From the NCBI RefSeq assembly GCF_003149045.1, contig NZ_QGDU01000010.1:1-64000 (forward strand): a DNA stretch of 64,000 bases, in the 5' to 3' direction. The position numbers and the translations under genes are program-made. Source of the stretch: Fibrobacter sp. UWR4. GTDB lineage: Bacteria > Fibrobacterota > Fibrobacteria > Fibrobacterales > Fibrobacteraceae. Under the pieces are notes generated by a model. The model did not search any database. It was not told where the DNA came from and saw nothing but the letters and a program-made list of their open reading frames with translations. Of the stretch, positions 1 through 7,975 are shown in pieces; the first letter of the stretch is position 1, and each line of letters starts with the position of its first letter.

Positions 1-58
1 ATTAAATTTTAGAAAATAGCCCATTTTTTGTTTAATTTAGGCGAAAGTCAACAAAAAA

Positions 59-75
59 GGGTGGCGAAGCCACCC
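59..75. other. Perfect hairpin upstream of the first lipoprotein gene
   Basis: Seven-base arms GGGTGGC and GCCACCC flank a GAA loop. Six A residues (53-58) precede it, so on the minus strand it reads as a stem followed by a T-run and could terminate leftward transcription. No minus-strand gene to its right is evident. It may be a leader structure of the lipoprotein operon or belong to a gene left of the window. Confidence 0.45.
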
Positions 76-144
76 ACACATGTTGATGAAGAGCCGAAAA
101 TAACTTATGTTGTTTTTTTTGGAATGTTTTTTTATATTAGAGTC

Positions 145-774
145 ATGGGGTTATTGAAATTTTCTTCGCTAGCGTTAGCTTTACCACTCGTTCTCTCGGC
201 ATGTTCAATCGATGACGACGATCCGTTAATCTGTTTAGACTTTCCAGACGCTCTGAGCAGCTTCCAGAAAGACTTCGGCTCTTACGACTTCGGAGATTCA
301 CTCACCTTTGTGCATTCAAATGGTTTTGAATTCCAAATGGCTGTAGTGCAAGACAACGTGCATTACCGAGCAGGCTACAGAGACTACCCAAACGAGCGCT
401 CCATCCCTTGTAATTCGGAAACATCACGGACTGGGTCAACCCGCCTTCGCGACGTAATCGTAGAGTCAGACTACCCGATGTTATCTATCCACCTTTCCAT
501 GGATGGTGATGACGACGGTCCCCAAAACATCAGTGTCAACATTGGCAGAAACCAATTTGTACTTGACGAGAACGACTTCAAGGAAAAAAGCAATCCCTTT
601 ACCGGAGAAATCATCACACCCATAGAGTCAATGGTCATCAACGGCAAAAAATACAAGAACGTCGCAGTCGTCAGCGCCCAGACACCATCTTCCGCTAAGA
701 TTTATTACACAGTCAAAAAGGGCATCATCAAAATCGAGTTCGATGATGGAACCTACATTACACGAAAAGAATAA
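145..774 (+). CDS. Putative lipoprotein, unknown function
   Basis: I do not recognise a family. The ATG at 145 is preferred because it begins a typical lipoprotein signal peptide with lipobox LSAC at about residues 16-19; the open frame extends upstream to 28 but gives an implausible N-terminus. The mature protein (about 190 residues) starts with a run of Asp residues and looks beta-rich, as if acylated and facing the periplasm or surface. The next lipoprotein gene follows after 12 bases, so the two probably form an operon. Both proteins share the phrases FGDSL and IKI/VKI near the C-terminus, which suggests distant paralogy. Confidence 0.75.
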   Translation: MGLLKFSSLALALPLVLSACSIDDDDPLICLDFPDALSSFQKDFGSYDFGDSLTFVHSNGFEFQMAVVQDNVHYRAGYRDYPNERSIPCNSETSRTGSTRLRDVIVESDYPMLSIHLSMDGDDDGPQNISVNIGRNQFVLDENDFKEKSNPFTGEIITPIESMVINGKKYKNVAVVSAQTPSSAKIYYTVKKGIIKIEFDDGTYITRKE

Positions 775-786
775 GGGGCAGACAGC

Positions 787-1641
787 ATGAAAAAACTTTT
801 CTCTCTTTTAGTTTGTTCGCTCTTGTTCGCCTGCTCTTCAGATACCGACGACTATCGCTACAGTGTACCGGAAATTAGAGAATTCTCGTCCGCAAAAACA
901 TTCGGCGATTCCCTAATCTATATTGCCGACTCCCTAAGGGTGACCGACATCATAGACCAGTCCTTTTCAAACGGACGAAACGACGGTGACGACTCCAGCA
1001 AGAATCTCCAATTCCATGCCCGTGGCAGAAACTCTTCGATAGATGTTTCACTGGCTTTTAATCCTACGACATACGGAGGAAAAATCACTGTAGGTTGCCG
1101 TCCCATCATTTCAGGCAGCGATTACATCGTTTTTGACGACCCAAAATTTCCAATCGAAAAGGACGGTTATGTCCTTTCGCTCAAGGACTCCGTAAAAGTA
1201 GGAAACGCTACGTATCATAACGTCCTGATCTTTGATGCTTCAAAGAAAGACACTAACGTCTGCAACATGGAAAAATTCTACTACGCTGCAGAAGAGGGAC
1301 TTGTCAAGATTGTCACAAAAAACAAAATGGAATACACCCGCATCAGCGAAAGCGAGTACGAAGCCATAAAGACGGCAAACATCGCCACCCAGGATTCAAT
1401 TGCCCAGGCGGTAGCTGACTCCATTGCAAAAGCGCAGGCGGATTCCGTAGCAAAAGCATTGGCCGACTCCATAATGAAGGCGACGCAGGATTCCCTGGAA
1501 AGAGAAAGGATGGACAGCTTATACAAGGCTTTAGAAACCGTCTATGACTCCTTGTCGCCAAACATCAAGGACGCAGCGAACTGCATCAAAGACCTCGGCC
1601 TTGGCGCGACCCTTTCCAACATGAAAAAATGCCTTGAATAG
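787..1641 (+). CDS. Putative lipoprotein with Asp-Ser/Ala repeat tail
   Basis: No named family recognised. The N-terminus is a signal peptide with lipobox LFAC at residues 13-16. Residues about 20-190 form a globular part resembling the upstream lipoprotein (shared FGDSL). Residues about 195-245 are a helical stretch built on repeats of the form ADSIAKA, probably a coiled coil or extended spacer. The last 35 residues contain two Cys (CIKDL, KKCLE). It follows the first lipoprotein by 12 bases and is probably co-transcribed with it. A similar DSL/ADS-rich stretch interrupts the FKBP protein at 18826, so this may be a common spacer type in this organism. Confidence 0.75.
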   Translation: MKKLFSLLVCSLLFACSSDTDDYRYSVPEIREFSSAKTFGDSLIYIADSLRVTDIIDQSFSNGRNDGDDSSKNLQFHARGRNSSIDVSLAFNPTTYGGKITVGCRPIISGSDYIVFDDPKFPIEKDGYVLSLKDSVKVGNATYHNVLIFDASKKDTNVCNMEKFYYAAEEGLVKIVTKNKMEYTRISESEYEAIKTANIATQDSIAQAVADSIAKAQADSVAKALADSIMKATQDSLERERMDSLYKALETVYDSLSPNIKDAANCIKDLGLGATLSNMKKCLE

Positions 1642-1648
1642 GTCGGAC

Positions 1649-3061
1649 TTAACTTGAGATAAGCTTGCTGTTCTCGTCACAGTACTTCTTGCTTGCAAGC
1701 CGAATCAGATAAATTGTTCCGCGGAAGCAGAGCTCAAGGCACATGGCCATCCAGGCGCCACGAAGACCGTATTTTGTAACGAGGAATGCGGCGAGAGGGA
1801 GTCGCACGACCCACATGCTTACCAGATTCATGATGCTGGGAACGAAGGTGCTGCCTGCGCCACGGAAAACGCCGTTGGCAACAATGGAGGCTGCATAGAA
1901 AGGTTCTGCGAAAGCCTCGATTCTTAAAATGGCTGTACCCAATCTGCGGATTTCTTCGTCGGGTGTAAACAGGCCGATAAGTTCCGGAGCAAAAATGAAC
2001 ATGAGGACCGCGAGTAATGTCATCACCACCATGCCCAGGCCTGTCGTCATGAATCCCATTTTATAGACAAGGTCAAAACGCTTGGCGCCAATACCTTGGC
2101 CAATCAATGTGGTAGCGGCATGACTGATTCCGTGGCCAGGCATGTAGCATAAGCTTTCAATGGTAATGGCAAATGAGTTTGCGGCGATGGCTGCCATTCC
2201 CAAGGGGGAGACGATGGCGGTGAACATCACGTAGGCGCTACACATGACCAGATGCTCCAAACCGATGGGCCATGAAATGCGGAATGCCTTTTTCATCTGT
2301 TTTGCAGAGAAACAAATTTTTTCCTTGGCGCGGAGGCGGAGGCTCTTGCTTCTGAAAAGCAGGAAGTAGAGCATCAGCGACATGATAATGAATTCCGTGA
2401 TGACGGTGCCAAGGGCTGCTCCCATAACGCCAAGGCCTGCGCCGGGCATTGTGAAGCTGATACCGGCGACGGTAATTTCACGGGTTCCAAAAATCAGGAA
2501 GAAATTTAGGATGACGTCCAAAAAGCAGGAGAGAACTTGCAGGGCGCTGGGTAATTTCATGTTGCCGCTGCACTGCAGCATGCCTGCGGCCATTCCATTC
2601 AGCTGCATGGCAGGAAGGCCAAGGGCGATAATCAGGAAGTAGGTGGATGCGTTTTGGTGAAGGCTTGCGTCGGCTCCCAACAATCCAGGAATCTTGTCGT
2701 GCATGAAAACGCCGAAACCCATGAGGAGGGCGCTAAAGCATATACCGAAAAGTAGGCCCACTTTTACCAGGTTCCGGGCGCGAACGTCTCGCTTGGCACC
2801 GATGGCGTGGGCGATCTGTACCGTAAACCCGGGGCTCACCGCATAGCACAAACATCCCAAAAGCCATGTGCTGGAAGCAACGAGTCCGATGGAAGCCGCT
2901 TCGCTGGAACCCAGGTGCCCCACCATGGAGGCGTCAATATACTCCATGACGATGTTGGATATTTGCGCTAGAATTGCAGGAAGACTGAGCTGCCCAATTA
3001 AAAGCAGCATCTGGCTTCGGCTGAGAGCCTTTCCATCTCGTAGTTGTTCTAGGCGGTCCAT
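1649..3061 (-). CDS. MATE family multidrug/Na+ efflux protein
   Basis: Inner-membrane antiporter of the MATE family (NorM/DinF type), which exports cationic drugs or metabolites using Na+ or H+ gradients. The protein has about 470 residues, the normal family length, with about twelve hydrophobic helices in two homologous halves. The N-terminal half starts with LPAILAQISNIVMEYIDASM, matching the family pattern at helix 1. The ATG at 3061 is preferred; the frame stays open to 3103 but that extension is hydrophilic and would approach the divergent azlC start. The substrate cannot be read from the sequence. It converges with the lipoprotein operon across a 7-base gap. Confidence 0.9.
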   Translation of the reverse strand: MDRLEQLRDGKALSRSQMLLLIGQLSLPAILAQISNIVMEYIDASMVGHLGSSEAASIGLVASSTWLLGCLCYAVSPGFTVQIAHAIGAKRDVRARNLVKVGLLFGICFSALLMGFGVFMHDKIPGLLGADASLHQNASTYFLIIALGLPAMQLNGMAAGMLQCSGNMKLPSALQVLSCFLDVILNFFLIFGTREITVAGISFTMPGAGLGVMGAALGTVITEFIIMSLMLYFLLFRSKSLRLRAKEKICFSAKQMKKAFRISWPIGLEHLVMCSAYVMFTAIVSPLGMAAIAANSFAITIESLCYMPGHGISHAATTLIGQGIGAKRFDLVYKMGFMTTGLGMVVMTLLAVLMFIFAPELIGLFTPDEEIRRLGTAILRIEAFAEPFYAASIVANGVFRGAGSTFVPSIMNLVSMWVVRLPLAAFLVTKYGLRGAWMAMCLELCFRGTIYLIRLASKKYCDENSKLISS

Positions 3062-3108
3062 AATTTTTGATAAGTTGTACAAATATAGTTTTCTATATTC
3101 CATCTACC

Positions 3109-3819
3109 ATGAATAATTCCCAAGCTTCATTTAAGAATTCCCTGAGGGTCGCTTTCAAACGATCTCTTCCGGTGCTTACGGGGTACTGGTTTTTGGGCAT
3201 TACTTATGGGGTATTGGCGGAGTCCATGGGATTTAGCTATTGGTATCCGCTGAGCATGGCGGTGTTCATCTTTAGTGGGTCTGCGGAATTCCTGGGCCTG
3301 GGAATGCTGGCTGCAAATTTCAACCCGCTGGCGGCGGCTAGCATGGCCCTCGTGGTGGGTGCCCGACATTTGTTCTACGGCGTTTCCATGTTGGATCGTT
3401 ACAAGGGCATGGGCTGGCGAAAACCTTTCTTGATTTTCTGGCTTACGGATGAAACTTTTGCGGTGAACTACAATGCTCGTGAAGCTACGGCAACAGAAAT
3501 GCTGCTGGTCAGTTTCCTGGATTACTTCTATTGGATTTCCGGCGGCTTTATGGGTTACATGTTCGGCTCTCTCTTGAAGTTTGACATTCACGGATTGGAA
3601 TTTGTGGTGACAGCCATGTTTACTGCAATCTTTATGGATCAGTTCCTGAAGGAAAAGGAACTGCGTCCGGCGTGGATTGGCATTGGCTGCACTGCTGTCA
3701 GCTTGTTTGTTGTGGGCTCCCAGTACTTCGTGATCCCTGCCATGATTGGGATTCTTTTGATGCTGACCGCGTTCCGCAAGAAGCTGGAACCTAGTTATTT
3801 TGAGGAGGTCCGCAAATGA
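3109..3819 (+). CDS. azlC: AzlC-family branched-chain amino acid exporter, large subunit
   Basis: Large subunit of an AzlCD (YgaZ/YgaH-type) inner-membrane exporter of branched-chain or related amino acids. It has about 236 residues with around seven hydrophobic segments. Family hallmarks include the stretches [17 protein letters not shown] near the N-terminus, [13 protein letters not shown], and [14 protein letters not shown]. The ATG at 3109 is chosen because the upstream open frame (from 3067) runs into the divergent MATE gene. The azlD start codon overlaps its end by four bases (ATGA), so the two are translationally coupled. The real substrate is inferred from family only. Confidence 0.9.
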   Translation: MNNSQASFKNSLRVAFKRSLPVLTGYWFLGITYGVLAESMGFSYWYPLSMAVFIFSGSAEFLGLGMLAANFNPLAAASMALVVGARHLFYGVSMLDRYKGMGWRKPFLIFWLTDETFAVNYNAREATATEMLLVSFLDYFYWISGGFMGYMFGSLLKFDIHGLEFVVTAMFTAIFMDQFLKEKELRPAWIGIGCTAVSLFVVGSQYFVIPAMIGILLMLTAFRKKLEPSYFEEVRK

Positions 3820-4142
3820 CTTCCCAGCAGCAGATTATTACCATCGTGATTCTTGCGGTAATTACGTTTATGACCCGCGCCTTGCCCTTCCTCGTTTTCC
3901 TTGCAGGAAAGCCTACGCCAAAATACATCCAGTACTTGGGCAAGGCCCTGCCCCTTGCTGTTTTTGGGATGCTTGTGGTGTACTGCCTTAAGGATGTGCA
4001 GTGGCTTGAGGGCTCTCGCGGCATTCCCGAAATCTTTGGCATTGCCGCCGTGGTGCTAATGCACCTGTGGCGCCGCCAGCTGTTCCTTTCCATGGCGGTA
4101 GGGACTGCTGTTTACATGATTCTTATTCGCCTCATCGCTTAA
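3816..4142 (+). CDS. azlD: AzlD-family exporter, small subunit
   Basis: Small partner of AzlC: 108 residues with three to four hydrophobic helices and the family motif [10 protein letters not shown] (about residues 17-26). It is translated from an ATG overlapping the azlC stop. AzlC and AzlD together form the exporter, so this gene supports the call for azlC. The gene ends 48 bases before a bidirectional terminator shared with the convergent SDR gene. Confidence 0.88.
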   Translation: MTSQQQIITIVILAVITFMTRALPFLVFLAGKPTPKYIQYLGKALPLAVFGMLVVYCLKDVQWLEGSRGIPEIFGIAAVVLMHLWRRQLFLSMAVGTAVYMILIRLIA

Positions 4143-4182
4143 GTTAAAATACAAGACCCTGGCGACTTCAATCCTATCTTTG

Positions 4183-4216
4183 AAAAAAAACGCCCGCATT
4201 GCTGCGAGCGTCTTTT
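4183..4216. terminator. Bidirectional rho-independent terminator
   Basis: Nine-base arms (ACGCCCGCA and TGCGAGCGT, one mismatch) form a stem at 4190-4211. It has A8 on the left and a TCTTTT run on the right. It can end azlCD from the left and the SDR gene from the right. Confidence 0.75.
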
Positions 4217-4225
4217 AATTTCCTG

Positions 4226-4265
4226 GATTCTTCACTTCGCGCAAAGCGCTTCGTTCAGAATGACG
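4226..4265. repeat. Short dispersed palindrome, extended variant
   Basis: Nested inverted repeat: ATTCT/AGAAT outside and GCGC-AAA-GCGC inside, followed by GACG. The right half (TTCAGAATGACG) is identical to the right half of the palindrome at 43699-43723, which ties it to the family described there. It lies between the azlD and SDR stop codons. Confidence 0.55.
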
Positions 4266-4304
4266 TCGGGAGCGACGAGATCGCCGCGGGAATGCAGTCT
4301 GTGA

Positions 4305-5078
4305 TTACATGCAGGTGTAGCCGCCGTCAACCGGAACCATGATGCCGGTAACGTAGCTGGAAGCCGGAGATGCAAGGAAGATTGCAGCGGTGTCCAGTTC
4401 GCCTTCGTTTCCATAGCGTTCTGCCGGGATCATAGTCTTAGCATTCTGCTGGAAGAACGGAGTGTCGAGAGTTTCCTTGGTGAGCGGGGTGTAGAAGTAA
4501 CCCGGGCAGATTGCGTTCACATTGATGCCCTTGCTGGACCATTCAGCGGCGAGAGCGCGGGTCAGGTTCACGACAGCACCCTTGGCTGCATGGTACGGAG
4601 CGGAACCGCAGATCTTGTTACCCACAAGGCCGTACATGGAGGCAATGTTGATGATACGGCCATACTTTGCCGGGAGCATTGCCTTCTTGGCGACGGCGCG
4701 AGCCATCTTGAAGGTGCCGCCCAGGTCCACGTTCATTTCGTGGTTGAGCTGGTCGTCGGTAATGTCTTCTGCCGGAGCAACAGCGCCGGTACCAGCGTTG
4801 TTGATCAGGATGTCAATGCGGCCGAACTTGGCGAGGATTTCGTCAACAGCGGCTTCGACCTTAGCGGTGTCGGTGATGTCGCACTGGACAGCGAGAGTTT
4901 CGACGCCATATTCTGCGGCGAGGTCTGCTGCGACCTTGTCGATCATTTCCTTACGACGTGCGATGGCGACAATCTTTGCGCCCTGGTTTGCGAGAGCCTT
5001 AGCCATCTGAACACCGAGACCGGTAGAGCAGCCAGTGACAACAGCGACCTGGCCAGAGAGATCGAAATAATTCTTCAT
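4305..5078 (-). CDS. SDR-family dehydrogenase, gluconate 5-dehydrogenase-like
   Basis: Cytoplasmic NAD(P)-dependent short-chain dehydrogenase of 257 residues, the classical SDR length. The Rossmann glycine motif is TGCSTGLG (about 15-22), followed by NNAG (about 91-94), a catalytic Ser in IINIASMYG, YHAAK (catalytic Tyr and Lys), and the CPGY segment after them. The opening pattern FDLSGQVAVVTG resembles gluconate 5-dehydrogenase / 2-deoxy-gluconate 3-dehydrogenase proteins, suggesting a sugar-acid substrate; this is inference and no sugar-acid operon surrounds it. A purine-rich ribosome site (AAGGAAT) precedes the ATG. It is a single gene, divergent from the aminotransferase at 5346. Confidence 0.85.
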   Translation of the reverse strand: MKNYFDLSGQVAVVTGCSTGLGVQMAKALANQGAKIVAIARRKEMIDKVAADLAAEYGVETLAVQCDITDTAKVEAAVDEILAKFGRIDILINNAGTGAVAPAEDITDDQLNHEMNVDLGGTFKMARAVAKKAMLPAKYGRIINIASMYGLVGNKICGSAPYHAAKGAVVNLTRALAAEWSSKGINVNAICPGYFYTPLTKETLDTPFFQQNAKTMIPAERYGNEGELDTAAIFLASPASSYVTGIMVPVDGGYTCM

Positions 5079-5345
5079 TTTTATTCCTTGTGTGTGTTAA
5101 AATTTGTTTTGCGGAAATAAAATACATTCAAAATTGATGAAAAAACTACAAGGTGACGTTTTTTAGGGGCAATTTATTGTAAAAAGTTATTGTTCTAGGG
5201 GAAAATGCAAATAAAAACGCAAAAATCGAAAAAAAGATGACGTTTAAAAGGATTTCGTAATTCGAAACATTGGAAATCCGGCGAGTGTTTTGCAATTATT
5301 TGTAATTTTTCTCCGTTCATTACTCATTGTTAATTGTTCATTGCT
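5079..5345. other. AT-rich divergent intergenic region
   Basis: This 267-bp stretch separates the SDR and aminotransferase starts and must carry both promoters. I see no convincing -35/-10 pair or operator. The last 30 bases before the aminotransferase ATG are made of imperfect copies of TCATTG/TTAATTG and hold no purine-rich ribosome site. Confidence 0.5.
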
Positions 5346-6578
5346 ATGAAACCTCTAAGCGACCGCACGAACCATTTTACAGAATCCGTTATCCGCTACA
5401 TGACCCGCATTGCCAACGGCTGCGGGGCCATCAATCTTTCCCAGGGTTTTCCGGATTTTGATCCGCCGGTGGAATTGCAGAACCGCTTGGCAGAAGTAGC
5501 GAAGACGGGACCTCATCAGTATGCGCTGACTATCGGCGCCAGGAATTTCCGTGAAGCGGTGTGCCGCAAGCAGGAACATTTCAGCGGGCTGCATTACGAT
5601 CCGGAAAAGGAAATCGTCATTACCTGCGGTAGCACCGAGGCCATGATGATTACCATGATGTCGGTCTGCAATCCCGGCGACAAGGTGGTGATTTTCTCGC
5701 CCTTCTACGAGAACTATACGGCGGATACCATCTTGAGTGGGGCCACGCCCATTTACGTTCCGCTGGATCCCAGTGATTTTAGCTTTGATCCCAACGTTCT
5801 TGAAGACGCCATGAAACAGCCGGGCGTGAAGGCTCTGGTGCTTTGCAATCCTTCGAATCCCAGCGGTAAGGTTTTTACCCGCGACGAACTGAAGGTGATT
5901 GCGGATCTTGCCATCAAGTACGACTTGTACGTGATTACGGACGAAGTGTACGAACACATCATCTTTGCACCTAACGTTCACACTTATATGGCAACGCTTC
6001 CCGGCATGCGTGAACGTACCATTGAATGTTCCAGCCTCTCCAAGAGTTATTCCATTACGGGTTGGCGCTTGGGTTATGTGCTTGCTCCGGAACCTATCAT
6101 GGAACGCATCAAGAAGGTTCACGACTTTACGGTGGTGGGCGCTTCTTCGACCATGCAGGAAGTGGCTGTGACCGCCATGAATTTCGGCGACGAATATTAT
6201 ACGGAACTTCAGGCTCATTACACCCGCATGAAGCAGTTGTTTACCGACGGTCTCCGCAATCTGGGATTCCGCTTTACTGAACCTCAGGGCACCTACTTCG
6301 TGATGATGGATATCTCCGAATTTGGTTATGACCGCCGCATGGCTGCGGGCGAGTTCGGCGCCGTTTCTGGAATTGGTATGAGCGGCTCCGGCGCGGTCCG
6401 CCCCGATGAACTTTTCTGCATGGATTTAGCGAAGAAGGTGGGCGTCGCCGCAGTGCCTGGCTCCAGCTTCTTTAGGGAACCTGTGAACCATCTGGTGCGA
6501 TTCCATTTCGCCAAGAAGGACGAAACCTTGATTGAGGCGTTGAACCGACTGGAATCCGTTAGGAAGATTTTGAAGTGA
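5346..6578 (+). CDS. PLP-dependent aminotransferase, class I/II
   Basis: Fold-type I aminotransferase of 410 residues. Visible family features: NLSQGFPDFDPP near residue 30, the cofactor-phosphate region CGSTEAM, NPSNPSGKVF (substrate/PLP contact), DEVYEH with the PLP-binding Asp, and SSLSKSYSITGWRLGY, where the Lys forms the internal aldimine. The pattern fits the methionine/aromatic aminotransferase branch (YbdL/KAT-like), but the amino donor is not certain. The ATG at 5346 is chosen over a TTG at 5334. No clear ribosome site precedes it. It converges with the 6583 gene across only four bases. Confidence 0.88.
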   Translation: MKPLSDRTNHFTESVIRYMTRIANGCGAINLSQGFPDFDPPVELQNRLAEVAKTGPHQYALTIGARNFREAVCRKQEHFSGLHYDPEKEIVITCGSTEAMMITMMSVCNPGDKVVIFSPFYENYTADTILSGATPIYVPLDPSDFSFDPNVLEDAMKQPGVKALVLCNPSNPSGKVFTRDELKVIADLAIKYDLYVITDEVYEHIIFAPNVHTYMATLPGMRERTIECSSLSKSYSITGWRLGYVLAPEPIMERIKKVHDFTVVGASSTMQEVAVTAMNFGDEYYTELQAHYTRMKQLFTDGLRNLGFRFTEPQGTYFVMMDISEFGYDRRMAAGEFGAVSGIGMSGSGAVRPDELFCMDLAKKVGVAAVPGSSFFREPVNHLVRFHFAKKDETLIEALNRLESVRKILK

Positions 6579-6582
6579 ATCC

Positions 6583-6810
6583 TTAACCGCGAACCTTCTG
6601 TAGCTCGGCTCTATACAGTTCCTCGATGTGCGAGGGACCTTCGCACCATAGCTTGAGACTTTCATCAAAGAGCATTTTCCCGGTTTTGGAATTCAAAAAA
6701 TCGGGTAAAACGTCGGCTGCATCAAGATGGTCTTCCTTGGAAATGGACTCGACAACCATAGTTGTCAAAAGTTCCATTGCGGCCTGAATTTGTTCTTTTG
6801 TTACTGCCAT
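6583..6810 (-). CDS. Small third gene of the DUF3791-DUF3990 cassette
   Basis: This 75-residue helical protein matches no named family that I can recognise. It is acidic in the middle, with ESISKEDHLDAADVLPDF around residues 20-40, and ends KVRG. Its ATG overlaps the end of the DUF3990-like gene by ten bases, so it is translated as the last cistron of that operon. By position it is a candidate antitoxin, accessory or immunity protein for the ADP-ribosyltransferase-like middle gene; this is inference from layout only. Confidence 0.7.
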   Translation of the reverse strand: MAVTKEQIQAAMELLTTMVVESISKEDHLDAADVLPDFLNSKTGKMLFDESLKLWCEGPSHIEELYRAELQKVRG

Positions 6811-7361
6811 ATACGCTCGCTTTTGATAAATGCAAGTTGCTGTAATGCGATTGTTGTTCTAAAGCAGTACTGGTCCTTTAATCGTTCGGGGAGTAACAGG
6901 CGTATGCATATTTCATCTGCCTGTTGAGAACCGACTTCTCCAAATGTCCCTGTCATGTAGGTGGTTATTGTGATGTTTGTTGCGTCGTTTGCAATCTTGC
7001 CACCAACGATATCGTATTTTTCAAAATCCTGAACAAGGGAATTGAAAAGCCCCTTTTTTCGATGAGCGACAATGCAATGTAGCCAGTCGGCATCGGCCGT
7101 TGAAAAGATTTGGGTTCGGAGATTGGCCGGTATGTATTCAAAGGAAGACACAACTCCAAAATTCTGCTGGGTTGGAATTACTCCAGATTCCTGCGCTTTT
7201 CTTGTAGAAATCTTTGCAAAGGATTTAGCTTGTTCCTTGTCTGTTGTAAGGTAGAAACCTTGACCGAAATCCTTATACTTGGCGCACTTAGACAAGTCAG
7301 GTGAAGATACTTCGCAAAAACTTCCGTGGTACAGAATGGTTCGCTGATTCAAATCAAGCAT
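6801..7361 (-). CDS. DUF3990-like protein, putative ADP-ribosyltransferase fold
   Basis: This 186-residue protein has the opening LYHGS (residues 10-14) and DFGQGFYLTTDKEQAKSFA (about 31-49), typical of DUF3990. As I recall, that family is placed with the ADP-ribosyltransferase superfamily. The later QADEICIRLL segment (about 146-155) would supply the acidic Q-x-E-type residue. If active, it would transfer ADP-ribose from NAD+ to an unknown target and could be toxic. It sits between a DUF3791-like gene (one base upstream) and a small gene overlapping its end by ten bases. No signal peptide, so probably cytoplasmic. The enzyme activity is inferred from motifs only. Confidence 0.72.
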   Translation of the reverse strand: MLDLNQRTILYHGSFCEVSSPDLSKCAKYKDFGQGFYLTTDKEQAKSFAKISTRKAQESGVIPTQQNFGVVSSFEYIPANLRTQIFSTADADWLHCIVAHRKKGLFNSLVQDFEKYDIVGGKIANDATNITITTYMTGTFGEVGSQQADEICIRLLLPERLKDQYCFRTTIALQQLAFIKSERIWQ

Positions 7362-7362
7362 T

Positions 7363-7575
7363 TTACACGCCCTTTGACTTGAGGTATTGCCTTATGTCTT
7401 CAAGAACCGCCTGGTCGCCTTCAATATGGAACAAGTCCCACATTCGCTTGATATAGTGAAAAACTCCCTGTTCCTTGAACTGGGTTGCTACTGCAGCAAT
7501 GGACACTCCCGTTTCTTCGGACATAAGTCGAACGAGCCTTGTCTGCATATAGATAATCTGGGTGTTTTCACTCAT
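7363..7575 (-). CDS. DUF3791-like small protein, first gene of the cassette
   Basis: This 70-residue protein resembles DUF3791 family members: an N-terminal helix (YMQTRLVRLMSEETG), a short helix-turn segment (IAAVATQFKEQGVFHYI) and a C-terminal helix ending LKSKGV. DUF3791 genes are often next to DUF3990 genes. The ATG at 7575 is chosen because the longer open frame (to 7677) reads through the palindrome at 7615-7639 and yields no conserved sequence. The stop is separated from the next start by one base. It could be the antitoxin and self-regulator of the operon, though no DNA-binding domain is obvious. Confidence 0.72.
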   Translation of the reverse strand: MSENTQIIYMQTRLVRLMSEETGVSIAAVATQFKEQGVFHYIKRMWDLFHIEGDQAVLEDIRQYLKSKGV

Positions 7576-7614
7576 GTCTCTCAATATATAAAAATTTGGA
7601 TATGGTATCCTGCA

Positions 7615-7639
7615 AAACTCCAACAAGTTGTTGGAGTTT
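7615..7639. promoter_or_regulatory. Perfect 25-bp palindrome upstream of the DUF3791 operon
   Basis: Twelve-base perfect arms (AAACTCCAACAA and its complement) flank a single central G. The palindrome lies 40-64 bases upstream of the DUF3791-like start, where the promoter should be, and no T-run follows it in the operon direction. This placement fits an autoregulatory operator of the kind common in toxin-antitoxin operons. Confidence 0.6.
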
Positions 7640-7757
7640 GAGAAATGCAGCAAAGTTTTACTTTGATTCCTTGACAAATATGGTGTCGCCTATTGGAGTA
7701 GCAGAAACAGCTCCCGCCAACGTGGTTTCAGTCGCCGTCTAAATTGCTAAGTAAAAT

Positions 7758-7785
7758 GCCTCGCAAAAAAATGCGGGGCTTTTTT
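7758..7785 (+). terminator. Rho-independent terminator without an obvious gene
   Basis: GCCTCGCA and TGCGGGGC pair (one G-T) around an A-rich loop and are followed by six T residues. It faces rightward, yet the only open frame just upstream on the plus strand is about 30 codons and ends at 7742. It may mark the end of a lost gene or of a small RNA. Confidence 0.7.
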
Positions 7786-7975
7786 GTTCTTTCATGAAAC
7801 AACTTGTTTCATAGAAAATTGTAAAAACATAAAAATGTTCAAAATAGCTTAAAAATTTGCGGAAATAGACGATTTTTGTTTCTTGAATGTATTGTAACCG
7901 CTCTCCGTATAATTTATTTTTTGAATGTGGGGCAAGCCAGTCCCTGTGAATTTTTGAAGGTTAGGAGAATCTTTT

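Noticed and set aside
1281-1526. Minus-strand open frame over the ADS repeats
   Set aside because: It is the complementary reading of the repeat and has no start site or partner.
7363-7677. Longer version of the DUF3791-like gene starting near 7677
   Set aside because: It would translate through the 25-bp palindrome and add residues without family similarity.
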